From Paraburkholderia sp. PGU19 (GTDB lineage: Bacteria > Pseudomonadota > Gammaproteobacteria > Burkholderiales > Burkholderiaceae): a stretch of 64,000 nt of DNA. Below are positions 16,140 to 24,253 of this stretch, piece by piece. Numbering within the stretch: position 1 is the stretch's first letter; each line of letters opens with the position of its first letter. The DNA lies in assembly GCF_013426915.1 (NCBI RefSeq), contig NZ_AP023183.1, forward strand, positions 682,001 through 746,000, written 5' to 3'. The notes beneath the pieces were generated by a model. The model saw only the letters and a list, made by a program, of their open reading frames with translations, was not told the DNA's origin and made no database searches. The translations under genes were made by a program, and so were the position numbers.

Positions 16140-17519
16140 CTACGCTGCAAACAGATCATCGTCGAGCCACGACTTCTGCGCTGCGGGCACGACCTCGACG
16201 GTCGCATCAGGCACCGTATCGCTTTCCGACGAAGAGCCTGGCTCAGGCAGCGATGGCACCGCACTGTCGCCAACAGCAGCACTGCCTACCTCATCATCGG
16301 TGAGGCCGGCAAGCACCGCAGCAGCAATCGCCTCCGGATAGCCGGACTCGAGCAACCGGAACCGCTCAACGATCGGCGCAGCTTCAACGTTCGCATGCTC
16401 GGCCCACCGTTCGATCTTTCTGTCGACCGTCGGCTCGATACTAATGCCCTGCGACCGCGAGCGAACCACCGGCAGGATGCGCGGCTCCAGCTTGAGAGCC
16501 GACGCACGAGCGAACAGCGCTTCGATTGCGTCCCGGTCTACCGATTGACGATGCTCCTCGTCCACCTGCCAACGAACACGAACGAACTTGTCGCCTGCCT
16601 CAGCAGCAATGGCAGCGAGTCGCTCCATGTCCGGAGGGCCGTCGAAGTCAACGCAGACCGTCTCCCGCGCCGGCGTTGGAACAAGCAACGCTCTCGCGTT
16701 CCCCGTCTCAACGTCCCACGCCAGATAGCCTTTGTCACCTTCCTCGCCGTAGTGAAACCGGCCAGGGGAACCCGCATAGGCAACAACACGGCCACCGCGC
16801 TCCCACTGCTGCGACTTGTGAATGTGGCCGAGCATGAAGGCGTCGCATTCGGCCTCGAACAATGCACCGAGTGAAAACTCGTGATCGAAGCCCGCCATCG
16901 TGACGCCATGCTCAGTCGTGCAACCGTTGACCGTGCCGTGCGACACACCGACCGTTCGAATGCATGCTGCCCGAAGCCGAGCATTGATGCGCCCAGCCGC
17001 TGCCAGATAGTCACCCAGCACCGCCTCAAGCCCGGTTGCCGCATTCTTCGCGCCGACCGCGGCCGCCAGTTGCCCCTTGTTGATGGAGGGCAGGCAAGTG
17101 AACACCACATCGGCGCCGAGAGTGAGGACGCTACGCAGCTCTTCTTCGTTGAACACGGGCCCCGCCGACGCGAAGAAATTTCCTTCGAGAAGACTAACCT
17201 GCTGCACGCGTTCAGCGATGAAAACAGGATGATTTGTTCCCATCAAAGCAAAGTTTCGAAGCGTGCCGGGCGGCTCGTGTGAAAAGGTCCCCTGAAGCAT
17301 CAACACCGGCATGGAGAGGCTGAGGTGATTGATGTTCCATGCCAGCCGGTTCAGCGCGGGAGCATGTGCGTCAAGCCGATGATCAGTCGAGTCGCCCGAA
17401 ATAACCGCGACATCCATGCAGCGATTCATTGCATCTTGCACCGCGAAAGAGAAACACCGGTCAGCCTCATCGAGGTTTTCCGGCGAATAATGCAGGTCAG
17501 AGATGTGAGCGATTTTCAA
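16140..17519 (-). CDS. SbcD/Mre11-like calcineurin-type nuclease
   Basis: TTG at 17519 is taken as start because AGGAGG lies four bases upstream and translation then opens LKIAHISDLHYSPENLDEAD, the standard metallophosphoesterase N-terminus. Further metal-binding motifs are VISGDSTDHR, GTFSHE (in place of GNHD) and MLGHIHKSQQW. About 459 aa. Mre11-type enzymes use two Mn ions to cut DNA ends and act with a Rad50/SbcC ATPase, encoded two genes downstream. A terminator-like hairpin lies between this gene and the upstream NADAR gene. The Asn-to-Ser change in the GNHD position is unusual and may affect activity. Confidence 0.78.
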   Translation of the reverse strand: MKIAHISDLHYSPENLDEADRCFSFAVQDAMNRCMDVAVISGDSTDHRLDAHAPALNRLAWNINHLSLSMPVLMLQGTFSHEPPGTLRNFALMGTNHPVFIAERVQQVSLLEGNFFASAGPVFNEEELRSVLTLGADVVFTCLPSINKGQLAAAVGAKNAATGLEAVLGDYLAAAGRINARLRAACIRTVGVSHGTVNGCTTEHGVTMAGFDHEFSLGALFEAECDAFMLGHIHKSQQWERGGRVVAYAGSPGRFHYGEEGDKGYLAWDVETGNARALLVPTPARETVCVDFDGPPDMERLAAIAAEAGDKFVRVRWQVDEEHRQSVDRDAIEALFARASALKLEPRILPVVRSRSQGISIEPTVDRKIERWAEHANVEAAPIVERFRLLESGYPEAIAAAVLAGLTDDEVGSAAVGDSAVPSLPEPGSSSESDTVPDATVEVVPAAQKSWLDDDLFAA

Positions 17520-17529
17520 GTCGCCTCCT

Positions 17530-17586
17530 GAAAAAGAAAAAAGGCCGCCCGTGGGCAGCCTCAATGGATGGTGCGCCAGGTGGCGC
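17530..17586 (-). terminator. terminator-like hairpin with variant H1 module before the SbcD-like gene
   Basis: Leftward: GCGCC-ACCT-GGCGC (17573-17586), then GGCTGCCC-ACGG-GCGGCC (17543-17560), then a 13-base T-rich run that leads directly into AGGAGG and the TTG start. It would end transcripts arriving from the NADAR gene unless antiterminated. Confidence 0.55.
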
Positions 17587-17597
17587 AGTTGAAAAAG

Positions 17598-18080
17598 TCA
17601 GCGGGACAGGGTGTCGCGCACCTTCATCAGCGTGATGCCGAGCAGGTTAGTGCCACGCCAGTTCGCCTTGTCGAGAATCAGCGGGTCGCGCTCGCCGCGT
17701 CCTACGCCCCAGATACGGTCGTAAGGACTGGCTTCGACGAGCTCGGTCGGTGCCGTCGCCAGAAGCAGTGAGCGCAATCCCGGGTTCTGGGCAAACTTCT
17801 CCCGGCACCCGACATAAACGATCGATTCGCGCTTGCCTTCCCACGTCGCAAGGTCGAAGCCTTTCACGCCCCGTCCGATCGCCTTCTGATCTTTGGGATG
17901 ACGCGCCGCGATAATTTCTGCCGCTGCAATCTCATCGCCAAACAGCTTGGCTTTGGAAAACATCATGAACTGCTCTACCGAGGTGAAGTCCACGCCGTGA
18001 TAACTGAACCGGCACGGATGCCAGTTGCTCAGCGCGTCATCAGCGCCGAAAAACAGCGTGAAGTTCTCTACCTTGCGCAT
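17598..18080 (-). CDS. NADAR-family (YbiA-like, DUF1768) protein
   Basis: A 160-aa protein with FFGADDALSNWHPCRFSYHG, SVEQFMMFSKAKLFGD, WEGKRESIVYVG and a C-terminal LDKANWRGTNLLGITLMKVR, all hallmark motifs of the NADAR fold. Members act as N-glycosidases on riboflavin intermediates or remove ADP-ribose from guanine bases. Some are paired with DarT-type toxins, none of which is visible here. On a mobile element next to DNA-repair genes, a role in nucleotide or DNA-base repair is plausible but unproven. It starts at ATG 18080, 13 bases after the preceding gene. Confidence 0.85.
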   Translation of the reverse strand: MRKVENFTLFFGADDALSNWHPCRFSYHGVDFTSVEQFMMFSKAKLFGDEIAAAEIIAARHPKDQKAIGRGVKGFDLATWEGKRESIVYVGCREKFAQNPGLRSLLLATAPTELVEASPYDRIWGVGRGERDPLILDKANWRGTNLLGITLMKVRDTLSR

Positions 18081-18092
18081 CGCTGAATGCTC

Positions 18093-18302
18093 CTAGAAGA
18101 CTGTGATGCAGCCGTCGCCCTCTCCCCAGTTGATCTGCAGCTTCGCAGGTACGGGTTCGATAAACGACGTGCTCATGCACTGCTGACATTGGACAACGAT
18201 CCGCTGCGTTCGATCCGCAGTAAAGACCTTGAACAGGTCTCCACCACAGCCACCGCAACGCATGTCCTGTAGACCCGTCAGGGCGCTCAGATCGTTCGAC
18301 AT
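18093..18302 (-). CDS. small zinc-ribbon protein, 69 aa
   Basis: Two CXXC knuckles, CGGCGGD (about residues 16-22) and CQQC (about 39-42), separated by a basic beta segment (FTADRTQRIVVQ), form a single zinc ribbon. The tail ends INWGEGDGCITVF. Likely nucleic-acid- or protein-binding. The family is unknown, but similar short zinc ribbons are common on conjugative elements. Co-directional with the NADAR gene downstream. Confidence 0.62.
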   Translation of the reverse strand: MSNDLSALTGLQDMRCGGCGGDLFKVFTADRTQRIVVQCQQCMSTSFIEPVPAKLQINWGEGDGCITVF

Positions 18303-18471
18303 AACGTTGATACTCCATCAAGACAGGAAAATGATCCGCCGTCAGGCGGAAGGATTCGATGCGCAGGGATGCGCGGTCGAAAACGCTTGAGCAAGTGCCG
18401 CTTGCTGAAGGGTTCTCGCTACGCGAAAAGTGAAGAAAGGAACGACCAGCCCCGAAGGGGCCGGTCCAAGG
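18303..18471 (-). promoter_or_regulatory. intergenic region with terminator-like hairpin and GCATCGA module
   Basis: Leftward: hairpin GACCGGCCCC-TTCG-GGGGCTGGTC (18444-18466) just after the stop of the gp3-like gene, then the H1 module GCGCA-TCCC-TGCGC with ATCGA (18357-18375). A small CCGCC..GGCGG stem lies before ATG 18302. Probably a terminator followed by a promoter for the zinc-ribbon/NADAR genes; no -35/-10 is clear. Confidence 0.45.
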
Positions 18472-19782
18472 TCAGACGTAGGTCTTTGCCTGCAGGATCT
18501 CGTCATCAAGCGCAGCGCGATCGTCGAGCGCTGCCGTCAGGCGTGCGTTCATCTGATCAACGTCTGCCGGTCTTTCCGCCCAGCCGCGCCCGAATCTGAC
18601 GTGCGCGAAGCGGCGGAAATCCTGCTGACGATCTGGCTGGCTGAGCCCCAGGCGGTTAAGCAGATCGGACATGCGGTTACGCTTGTCTTGAAGCGACTCG
18701 CCCTCTTCGGGCTCGCCACCGCCGTCGGCACCTGCGTTGCTTGCGCCGACCGTTTCGCCCTGCATCTGCGCAACGGTCCCGGAGCCTGCCTCTGTCATGG
18801 CCTGCGACAGAACCTCGACATTGCCACCGGCTTCGATCAGGGCAACTGCACGGCTCGCCGCTTCGAGCGCCGGCTGCGGCTCATCGCCTGCATCCAGCAA
18901 CGCCCCGAGATCGATATCCGCATCGAGCACGGTTAGCATCTGCTTCTGACGCACCGGCTGCCCGTTGTCGTCGATCCGCGTGATGTCGAATTCCTTCTTC
19001 GACAGCCAGAAGCGCGTGCCGGTCAGCCTGCCTCGCGCGAGCGAGACCGTCTGCATGGCGGAATACGCTTTCTGCAGGACATAAATCGAATTCGTTGGAA
19101 GTTCGATGAGTCCCAAGCCTTTCACGTCGGGTATTGCAAACACGAAGTTGGCGCTCAGGTTGCACTTGCGTTCCTGATACTGCGGACACACGTGCGGATC
19201 GCAGATTCCGTCGGGAATGTCGTCATCCTGACGCTGGATGACAAGGCGACCACCGAAACTGCGCCGCGCCCGCTTCGCACGCTCATCGCGCTCGACCGGT
19301 GCATACGTCTTGCAGTACCGCTTGCCGTCACGGCCATACTCCGAGAAATACTGCCGTCCTGTCGTCGTATAGGCCGCCATCTGATTAGGCACATTACGCA
19401 GCCAGTCGTCGAAGGCGAACATTACCGGGAAGCGGTGCAGCTTGAGGCCGTCGCCACGATCCTCACCGTAGAGCTTCAGAATTTCATCCGCGGTGTCAGG
19501 ATTCGAGAAGTCCGACCGTCTACAGGTGAAATGCGCGACGTTTCTCGGTATCAGCGCATTGCGAAGATTCAGCTTCGATTCGATCACCTTTCCGATCGTC
19601 TCGTACGAGTCGCCGGCCGCCACCATTTCGTCGTACAGCTTCCCAGCAGCCGGATTGCCCTGCGCGTTGCGTGTAAGAACCTTGATACCGGGCCGGATCT
19701 TGCCAATGATCGGCGGTCGGATTGCGCGCTCTTCGACCAGACTGCGAGGCGCGTTGTCGAACATCTGGACGACTGCGTTCAT
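18472..19782 (-). CDS. phage gp3-like recombination directionality factor / metal-binding protein
   Basis: A 436-aa protein with GKIRPGIKVLT near the N-terminus, a conserved FTCRRSDFSNPDTADEILKL, LYGEDRGDGLKLHRFPVMFA, and a Cys cluster CDPHVCPQYQERKCNLSANF followed by IPDVKGLGLIELPTNSIY. This matches the phage phi31 gp3-type family, some members of which bias serine integrases toward excision. The four Cys likely hold zinc. The C-terminal 150 residues are Ala/Gly/Glu-rich. No integrase is visible in the window, so the partner would be elsewhere. It overlaps the upstream small gene by four bases. Confidence 0.68.
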   Translation of the reverse strand: MNAVVQMFDNAPRSLVEERAIRPPIIGKIRPGIKVLTRNAQGNPAAGKLYDEMVAAGDSYETIGKVIESKLNLRNALIPRNVAHFTCRRSDFSNPDTADEILKLYGEDRGDGLKLHRFPVMFAFDDWLRNVPNQMAAYTTTGRQYFSEYGRDGKRYCKTYAPVERDERAKRARRSFGGRLVIQRQDDDIPDGICDPHVCPQYQERKCNLSANFVFAIPDVKGLGLIELPTNSIYVLQKAYSAMQTVSLARGRLTGTRFWLSKKEFDITRIDDNGQPVRQKQMLTVLDADIDLGALLDAGDEPQPALEAASRAVALIEAGGNVEVLSQAMTEAGSGTVAQMQGETVGASNAGADGGGEPEEGESLQDKRNRMSDLLNRLGLSQPDRQQDFRRFAHVRFGRGWAERPADVDQMNARLTAALDDRAALDDEILQAKTYV

Positions 19783-20048
19783 GATGGTTTCCTTGCGAGA
19801 AAAAAGATGGCGTTCGTGCGTAGCGTGCTGGCCTGTGATTCGATCTCCCGGGCTGCACCGCTACCGCGTCGTTCGCTGACATGGTGGATAAAGACAGAGC
19901 GCTGGGCGTCGCTGTACATCGCGACCTGCGCAACTTCACAGCGGCTGCGCCAGGCCTCGGATGACGTATCCGAAGCGGCACGCTCGTTATCGATCTGATG
20001 CTTGATAGCCTCGGCAATACGCTCGTTGAGGCGGTCGGGCAACAACAT
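19779..20048 (-). CDS. hypothetical protein, 89 aa
   Basis: ATG 20048 is chosen because GGAGG lies six bases upstream; the frame upstream of it is a long non-coding leader. The product MLLPDRLNERIAEAIKHQID is helical at the start and ends FFLARKPS. Function unknown. Its stop overlaps the start of the gp3-like gene, so the two are coupled. Confidence 0.55.
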   Translation of the reverse strand: MLLPDRLNERIAEAIKHQIDNERAASDTSSEAWRSRCEVAQVAMYSDAQRSVFIHHVSERRGSGAAREIESQASTLRTNAIFFLARKPS

Positions 20049-20710
20049 AAACACCTCCGCTTGAGAAAGGCCCATCCGGAATGGACGGACGAAAAAAAAG
20101 CCCGCTCCGGTCAGGGAGCGAGCTTCGTGAATAGGGGATAGATGTGACCTACGCGCCACGTCCCTTCTGGGGACGTGGCGTGCAGGGAGCGGCACCGGAA
20201 AGCCGGAGCGCTCTGTCAGAGGACGTAAAGTCGTCCTCGCGCAGCATGGTCACGCTGCGCAACAGCCCATTTTCGGAAAATACATTCCGCCGCAGGAATC
20301 ACGGATCAGCCAACTTCGATCGTTCTACCCAGATCAGGCTCTGGAGAGAGAACACCCGAAAACCTGGGCTCGAACGATGTACCGGCGCAAATGAATGCAG
20401 GCCAGGGTACGAGTATCACAGCTGAAATAGGGGAATCTGTAGCGGGCAGATTCAGCACAAGAAGATATCCACACCGGTAGCTATCCGGTCGGAGCATGCC
20501 CAAAGGCACGACTTGGAGAAAGAAGATGGACTCCGGGCTTGGAGTCGAGGTCGATGCGTCAGAGACGCGGGGAATGGATTGAAGTATCCGGGCAAAAGAC
20601 AGGTGTAGGCGTCTGAAAGCTCGCGAAATTGATATAGCTTTTGCCCGCTTGACTGATCGGTGCTCAGTGAGAATTTATGTGAGAGAGAACACATACACCG
20701 AGAACACGTT
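20049..20710. promoter_or_regulatory. 662-bp divergent regulatory region
   Basis: Between a leftward and a rightward operon. Leftward elements: H1 module GCGTC-TCT-GACGC with ATCGACC (20551-20568), then GACTCC-N6-GGAGTC followed by a pyrimidine run; a strong hairpin GCCACGTCCC..GGGACGTGGC at about 20156-20183; and a strong intrinsic terminator at 20092-20123. The H1 module lies about 500 bases from the nearest supported leftward start, so either the leader is very long or a short gene or RNA lies between. A 67-codon frame at 20306-20509 is the only coding candidate and looks weak. Confidence 0.4.
20092..20123 (-). terminator. intrinsic terminator in the leader of the 19779-20048 gene
   Basis: Leftward GCTCGCTCC-N6-GGAGCGGGC followed by eight T, only about 45 bases before ATG 20048. 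Its place inside a leader suggests attenuation rather than simple gene-end termination. Confidence 0.65.
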
Positions 20711-21316
20711 ATGTCTGGCTTCGATACGGAAAAGCCCGAGGCGGTTGATCCAGAACGGCTGATTTCCCCTTCCGCTGCGACTGAGCCGGTCTCCGGCGTC
20801 CTGCGCCCCATCAAGCGCCTCACCAGCGATGACCGCCTCGCACGCATCCATCCTGAGACGCTGGCAAAAACCGAGTTGCTGTATTACTCCGATTTTGCCC
20901 GCACCTTTGTCCGCTCCGACTACAACTTCTGCGCGGCAAAGATGACGGTTGCGCGCGGCGGCAAGCTCCTCGCACTGGAAGCGGAGTTCCACACGGCGGA
21001 AACCTTCTTCCGCAAGGCACTCGCCTGGGCTAACCGGTTGCACGGTCGGCGCACCGGCCTTGCTCCTGAGCGCGTGACACTCGAAATCAAGCACCCCTTG
21101 TCGGGACGCCTCGTTCGCCTGCTCACGATCTATGACCAGCTTTTCCTCAAGACGATGGAAGCTCTCGCCGGCCGCTCAGTCATGGCGCACGAACGCAAGG
21201 CAGCGCTTGACGCCGCAGCCGCGCGCATCAAGCAGATTCCCCAGCTGTGTATTCCGGACAACGACCGGTATGCCCCCGAAGGCGTCCTGCTTCCCGACTC
21301 CGACGACACCCACTGA
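20711..21316 (+). CDS. AcaB/DUF1845-like (PFL_4669-type) element protein
   Basis: About 201 aa, starting MSGFDTEKPEAVDPERLISP at ATG 20711; a GTG at 20660 would add 17 residues. A helical core with AEFHTAETFFRKALAWANRL and then KHPLSGRLVRLLTIYDQLFL resembles proteins of the DUF1845/AcaB group found on integrating conjugative elements. Related regulators control transfer genes, but the match is distant and the function is not assured. First gene of a rightward run toward the bactofilin. Confidence 0.42.
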   Translation: MSGFDTEKPEAVDPERLISPSAATEPVSGVLRPIKRLTSDDRLARIHPETLAKTELLYYSDFARTFVRSDYNFCAAKMTVARGGKLLALEAEFHTAETFFRKALAWANRLHGRRTGLAPERVTLEIKHPLSGRLVRLLTIYDQLFLKTMEALAGRSVMAHERKAALDAAAARIKQIPQLCIPDNDRYAPEGVLLPDSDDTH

Positions 21317-21407
21317 ACCCCGCTAACTCCGCTCTGCCGGACCAGGTTCCTTGACTTCAAGCAGCCTCGGGCAGGCTGTAATCCAGACAACGAGAAGAGG
21401 CATTTTC

Positions 21408-22312
21408 ATGGACATTCGCGAAATCCAGCGACTGCACGCTCAGTTCGCCCTGGACTCGATGGTCATCGACCTTCCCCGCCAGATTGCCGCCTTGCCCGGG
21501 CCTGGCGACGTATCAGCACCCGAGTCGCCTCGCGCGCTGAATCAACGTCTTGGGGGATCGCGCCCCGCGCACGGCAGGCCACGATCGCCCTGGCCATTGC
21601 GGCTATGGTCGCGATGGCGGGCATGGGCGCAGCGTCGCTCTACAAGAACCTGGCGGCGAGACACGGCTCGGCAACGACAGCTCCGACGACAACGGAGGAC
21701 GCCAGCAGAAAAGGCGATGCACTGAACGCGGCTCCGGCTAATCAGGAAGCCCCGGCCTACCGGGAGGTCAATGCGACACCCCCTCACCCTGTTATTGCCG
21801 CGCCCGCATTAAGCGCGAGCGACTTTGCTTCAGCACGCTCACTTGGCCTGACAGCCGACCAATTCCGCGATTCGCTGAAAGCACCGGCGCGCAGCGCGCA
21901 GGCCGCCACGGCAGGCGCCGCGCCCGCGCTGACGAGCGAGGCGCAGCTCGCAGCGGTTTCGCCAATCCATCGTGCGGGGTCGAGCAGAGAGGCAACCGCG
22001 GCCGCGCAGCAACCGGCGAGTCCTTCACCGGCCGCACCTGCCCAGCCCGTAGCGGTCGCGAGGCCGGTCGTGCCCGCGCAGAGTGCGACGCAGCCAGCGC
22101 AGGGGGCGGCCACGACGGCACAAGCGCCAGCCACCGCTGCTCAAACGGCACCCGCGTTGCAGCCCGCGCAGCCTGCCCAAGCAGCCAAACCGGCGCGCGC
22201 CACTCGCCATCACATCTCGCGCCCTCGCACGGAGCAGAGCGCAGAGTCCAATAAAGACGCCAGCCCCTCGGCCGAAAACCGCGCCGGGTCTGCCGAAGTG
22301 AAGTTGTTCTAG
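21408..22312 (+). pseudogene. single-pass membrane protein, frameshifted N-terminus
   Basis: ATG 21408, with AGAGG upstream, opens MDIREIQRLHAQFALDSMVI then DLPRQIAALPGPG. Around 21530-21550 the coherent reading moves to another frame: STSWGIAPRARQ, a transmembrane helix ATIALAIAAMVAMAGMGAAS, then a long Ala/Pro/Gln-rich periplasmic-type linker to the stop at 22312. The second part alone can start at GTG/ATG codons near 21605, but that splits the membrane helix. Either a real -1 frameshift mutation, a sequencing error near a run of five G, or a recoding event. Anchor-plus-linker proteins of this kind often accompany envelope-spanning machines. Confidence 0.55.
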
Positions 22313-22324
22313 GAAGCCCCGACC

Positions 22325-22783
22325 ATGAAAAACGAACTTTCGATTACCCTTGTTTCCGCCGGCTGCACCATCAGCGGCGACATGATCGTCGATCACGGCA
22401 TCAGCTATTTCGGCCTGCTCGACGGGGGCCTTATCTCGACGCAAGGCCTTTTGCACGTCGGCGACGGAGGTCTGATAAAGGGCAACGTCCAGGGCGACCA
22501 CGTTCGTATCGACGGTCGCGTCGACGGCAACGTCCATGCGCGCGGCACTCTTGAAATCAACGGGCACGTCTCGGGCGACATCATGTACTGCGGCACGATC
22601 CGCCTGGGCCCGCGCGCCGCGCTTAACGGCACGCTCAAGCGCGTGGCCCGCATGCTGACGGTCGAACCGGAAGCCGGCGAGAGCGCAAAACCGGAGCTCG
22701 CGTCTGCAGCCCCGGCTGTGGATGCGGCCGCGCCCGAGCGGGCGGAGTCCAACGTAACCGAATTTACGCGCGCGAAGGCCTGA
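22325..22783 (+). CDS. bactofilin
   Basis: A 152-aa protein with the repeated right-handed beta-helix pattern of bactofilins (PF04519): GCTISGDMIVDHGISYFGLL, GLLHVGDGGLIKGNVQGDHV, IDGRVDGNVHARGTLEINGH and VSGDIMYCGTIRLG. Each turn is a G-rich beta rung. The flanks are short, with an Ala/Pro-rich C-terminal tail. Bactofilins polymerise without nucleotide and scaffold polar or envelope structures and partition complexes. On a conjugative element it might position transfer or partition machinery, an inference from context. It starts 13 bases after the membrane-anchor gene. Confidence 0.85.
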   Translation: MKNELSITLVSAGCTISGDMIVDHGISYFGLLDGGLISTQGLLHVGDGGLIKGNVQGDHVRIDGRVDGNVHARGTLEINGHVSGDIMYCGTIRLGPRAALNGTLKRVARMLTVEPEAGESAKPELASAAPAVDAAAPERAESNVTEFTRAKA

Positions 22784-22785
22784 AC

Positions 22786-23208
22786 ATGAAATTGCGCACT
22801 GTGGCGAGCTGCCTCTCGATCGCTCTGGCGCTTGCAATGCCCTTCACGGTCCTCAGCATGACCCGTGCATTGTTTGACGACGGGACCGCGCGCACCACGC
22901 TCGGCAATCGCCAGGATGAGGTCCGGCGGCTCGCTGAACTTGATGGCGACATTCGCAGCATCGAGCCCTCTCAGGCGTTGACGGTCCTCTCGCGTCACAG
23001 CCTGTCGGGCACCGGGGAACTCACCAACCGGCTTGCCGTGGCGCGGGGCGACCTGGCGATTGCGCGGGCAGAGTACGTCGCCTCAGCCGCACGACTTAAG
23101 CGTGCCATGGTCATCGGGTTTCTCTGCGTCGCCGCAACAAGCTGGGCGGCAGTGAGCCTTGCGACAGTCTGGCCACGGGGTCGCCGCTCCGCTGCAGTAA
23201 CTACCTGA
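22786..23208 (+). CDS. two-helix membrane protein, 140 aa
   Basis: Starts MKLRTVASCLSIALALAMPF, a hydrophobic N-terminal helix. A periplasmic-type helical middle (LGNRQDEVRRLAELDGDIRS) follows, then a second helix (AMVIGFLCVAATSWAAVSLA) and a short basic tail. Family unknown. It resembles the product of 60722-61150 in size and layout and may be a distant paralogue. The start is one base after the bactofilin stop, so they are probably co-translated. Confidence 0.6.
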   Translation: MKLRTVASCLSIALALAMPFTVLSMTRALFDDGTARTTLGNRQDEVRRLAELDGDIRSIEPSQALTVLSRHSLSGTGELTNRLAVARGDLAIARAEYVASAARLKRAMVIGFLCVAATSWAAVSLATVWPRGRRSAAVTT

Positions 23209-23212
23209 CACG

Positions 23213-23422
23213 ATGGATTACCTCGCCGTCAACTGGGAGGCCGCAGCACAGGAAGCCGCTTTCGATGGGCTCTGTTTCTGCATGCTCAGCGACGGCCGCT
23301 TCATCAACCGGCAGGCGATGCCCGATGACACGCCGCACCGGAGCCGCTTCACTCTGAGTGCGCAGTTATTCGAGCAGCACATTGTTTCACTGATTCCCGA
23401 GCCGCATGCCTCGCGGACATGA
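23213..23422 (+). CDS. small hypothetical protein, 69 aa
   Basis: Begins MDYLAVNWEAAAQEAAFDGL, then a short hydrophobic/Cys patch FCMLSDGRF and a basic, His-containing tail. No signal peptide, no recognised fold. It lies four bases after the preceding gene in a rightward operon, supporting expression. Confidence 0.5.
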   Translation: MDYLAVNWEAAAQEAAFDGLCFCMLSDGRFINRQAMPDDTPHRSRFTLSAQLFEQHIVSLIPEPHASRT

Positions 23423-23460
23423 CGGCCAACACCTGATTCACAATCGATACGGAGAACCAC

Positions 23461-23970
23461 ATGCAACCGATTCGCAAGGCACTTTTCGCAACGGCTATCG
23501 CCGCAGGATTCATTGCCAACGCTCAAGCGGCCGCGACGATTCAAACGCTGGACATCACCTGGTATAAGGACGGAAAAGTGATCGACCAAGCGCAACATAT
23601 CGTGAACGACGGCACCAGCCTGACACCGTACCTGCAACGAGGCGGAAAGGAGGTTGGCTACGCGAACTGCACGGGCTCGGCGGGCGCGATGCGCCTGAGC
23701 GCCGAGAAGATGTTCGTAGGCCGCTCGCTGCTCATCAACCCGGTTTCCGCAAATGCCGGAAAGGTTCAGCTATCGGTTTCGGCGACGGACACGGCACTCG
23801 ACGGGATCCGCAAGACAGGGACAGCGGACTGCACGTCCGAGGTCGTCGATGTGCACGGCTACACCGCGTCGGACATTCCGGTCGAAATCGCTGATGGCCA
23901 GACGGTTGATGTACCGTTGAAGAATCCGCAGTACAAGCTTGTGCTAAGGCTTCACCGCGACGCGCTGTAA
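23461..23970 (+). CDS. exported hypothetical protein, 169 aa
   Basis: Clear signal peptide MQPIRKALFATAIAAGFIAN, cleavable after AQA. A mature beta-rich domain of about 145 residues follows. Two Cys, in ANCTGSAG and ADCTSEVV, could form a periplasmic disulfide. The repeated V.S..A..D.. pattern suggests an immunoglobulin-like or pilus-associated fold, but I recognise no family. Last gene before a terminator-like hairpin at 24130-24160. Confidence 0.6.
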   Translation: MQPIRKALFATAIAAGFIANAQAAATIQTLDITWYKDGKVIDQAQHIVNDGTSLTPYLQRGGKEVGYANCTGSAGAMRLSAEKMFVGRSLLINPVSANAGKVQLSVSATDTALDGIRKTGTADCTSEVVDVHGYTASDIPVEIADGQTVDVPLKNPQYKLVLRLHRDAL

Positions 23971-24129
23971 AAGCGAGCCAGAAGGCAGAAGGGAGCCCTA
24001 GGCTTCCTTGTGCCGCCGCTCGGTGCGTGCCCCCGACGCTTCGCCCCAATGTCGACCGCAACTGTTGCGACGATGCGAGATTAGGGTTTATACTTATCAC
24101 GTCTCCTCCATGTCTCCAACCATGGATTT

Positions 24130-24160
24130 AAGCCCGCCTTCGCGCGGGCTTTTCTTTTTC
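24130..24160 (+). terminator. intrinsic terminator
   Basis: AAGCCCGC-CTTC-GCGCGGGCTT followed by TTCTTTTT, about 160 bases after the exported-protein gene. Confidence 0.65.
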
Positions 24161-24253
24161 TGACGATGTAGTGGACCTCTTGGCACAAAAAAAACGGAAA
24201 ATCGTTGTGCCTTGATTAGTATTCGTTCATCCAGCACAAGCTTGGGGGCCACT

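Noticed and set aside
20306..20509. Minus-strand 67-codon frame downstream of an H1 module
   Set aside because: It fits the need for a gene after the module, but has no Shine-Dalgarno and an unnatural Pro/Leu-rich composition; kept as open question only.
24060..24200. Tyrosine-integrase attachment site near the 24-kb terminator
   Set aside because: No tRNA gene, no repeated core and no integrase in the window.
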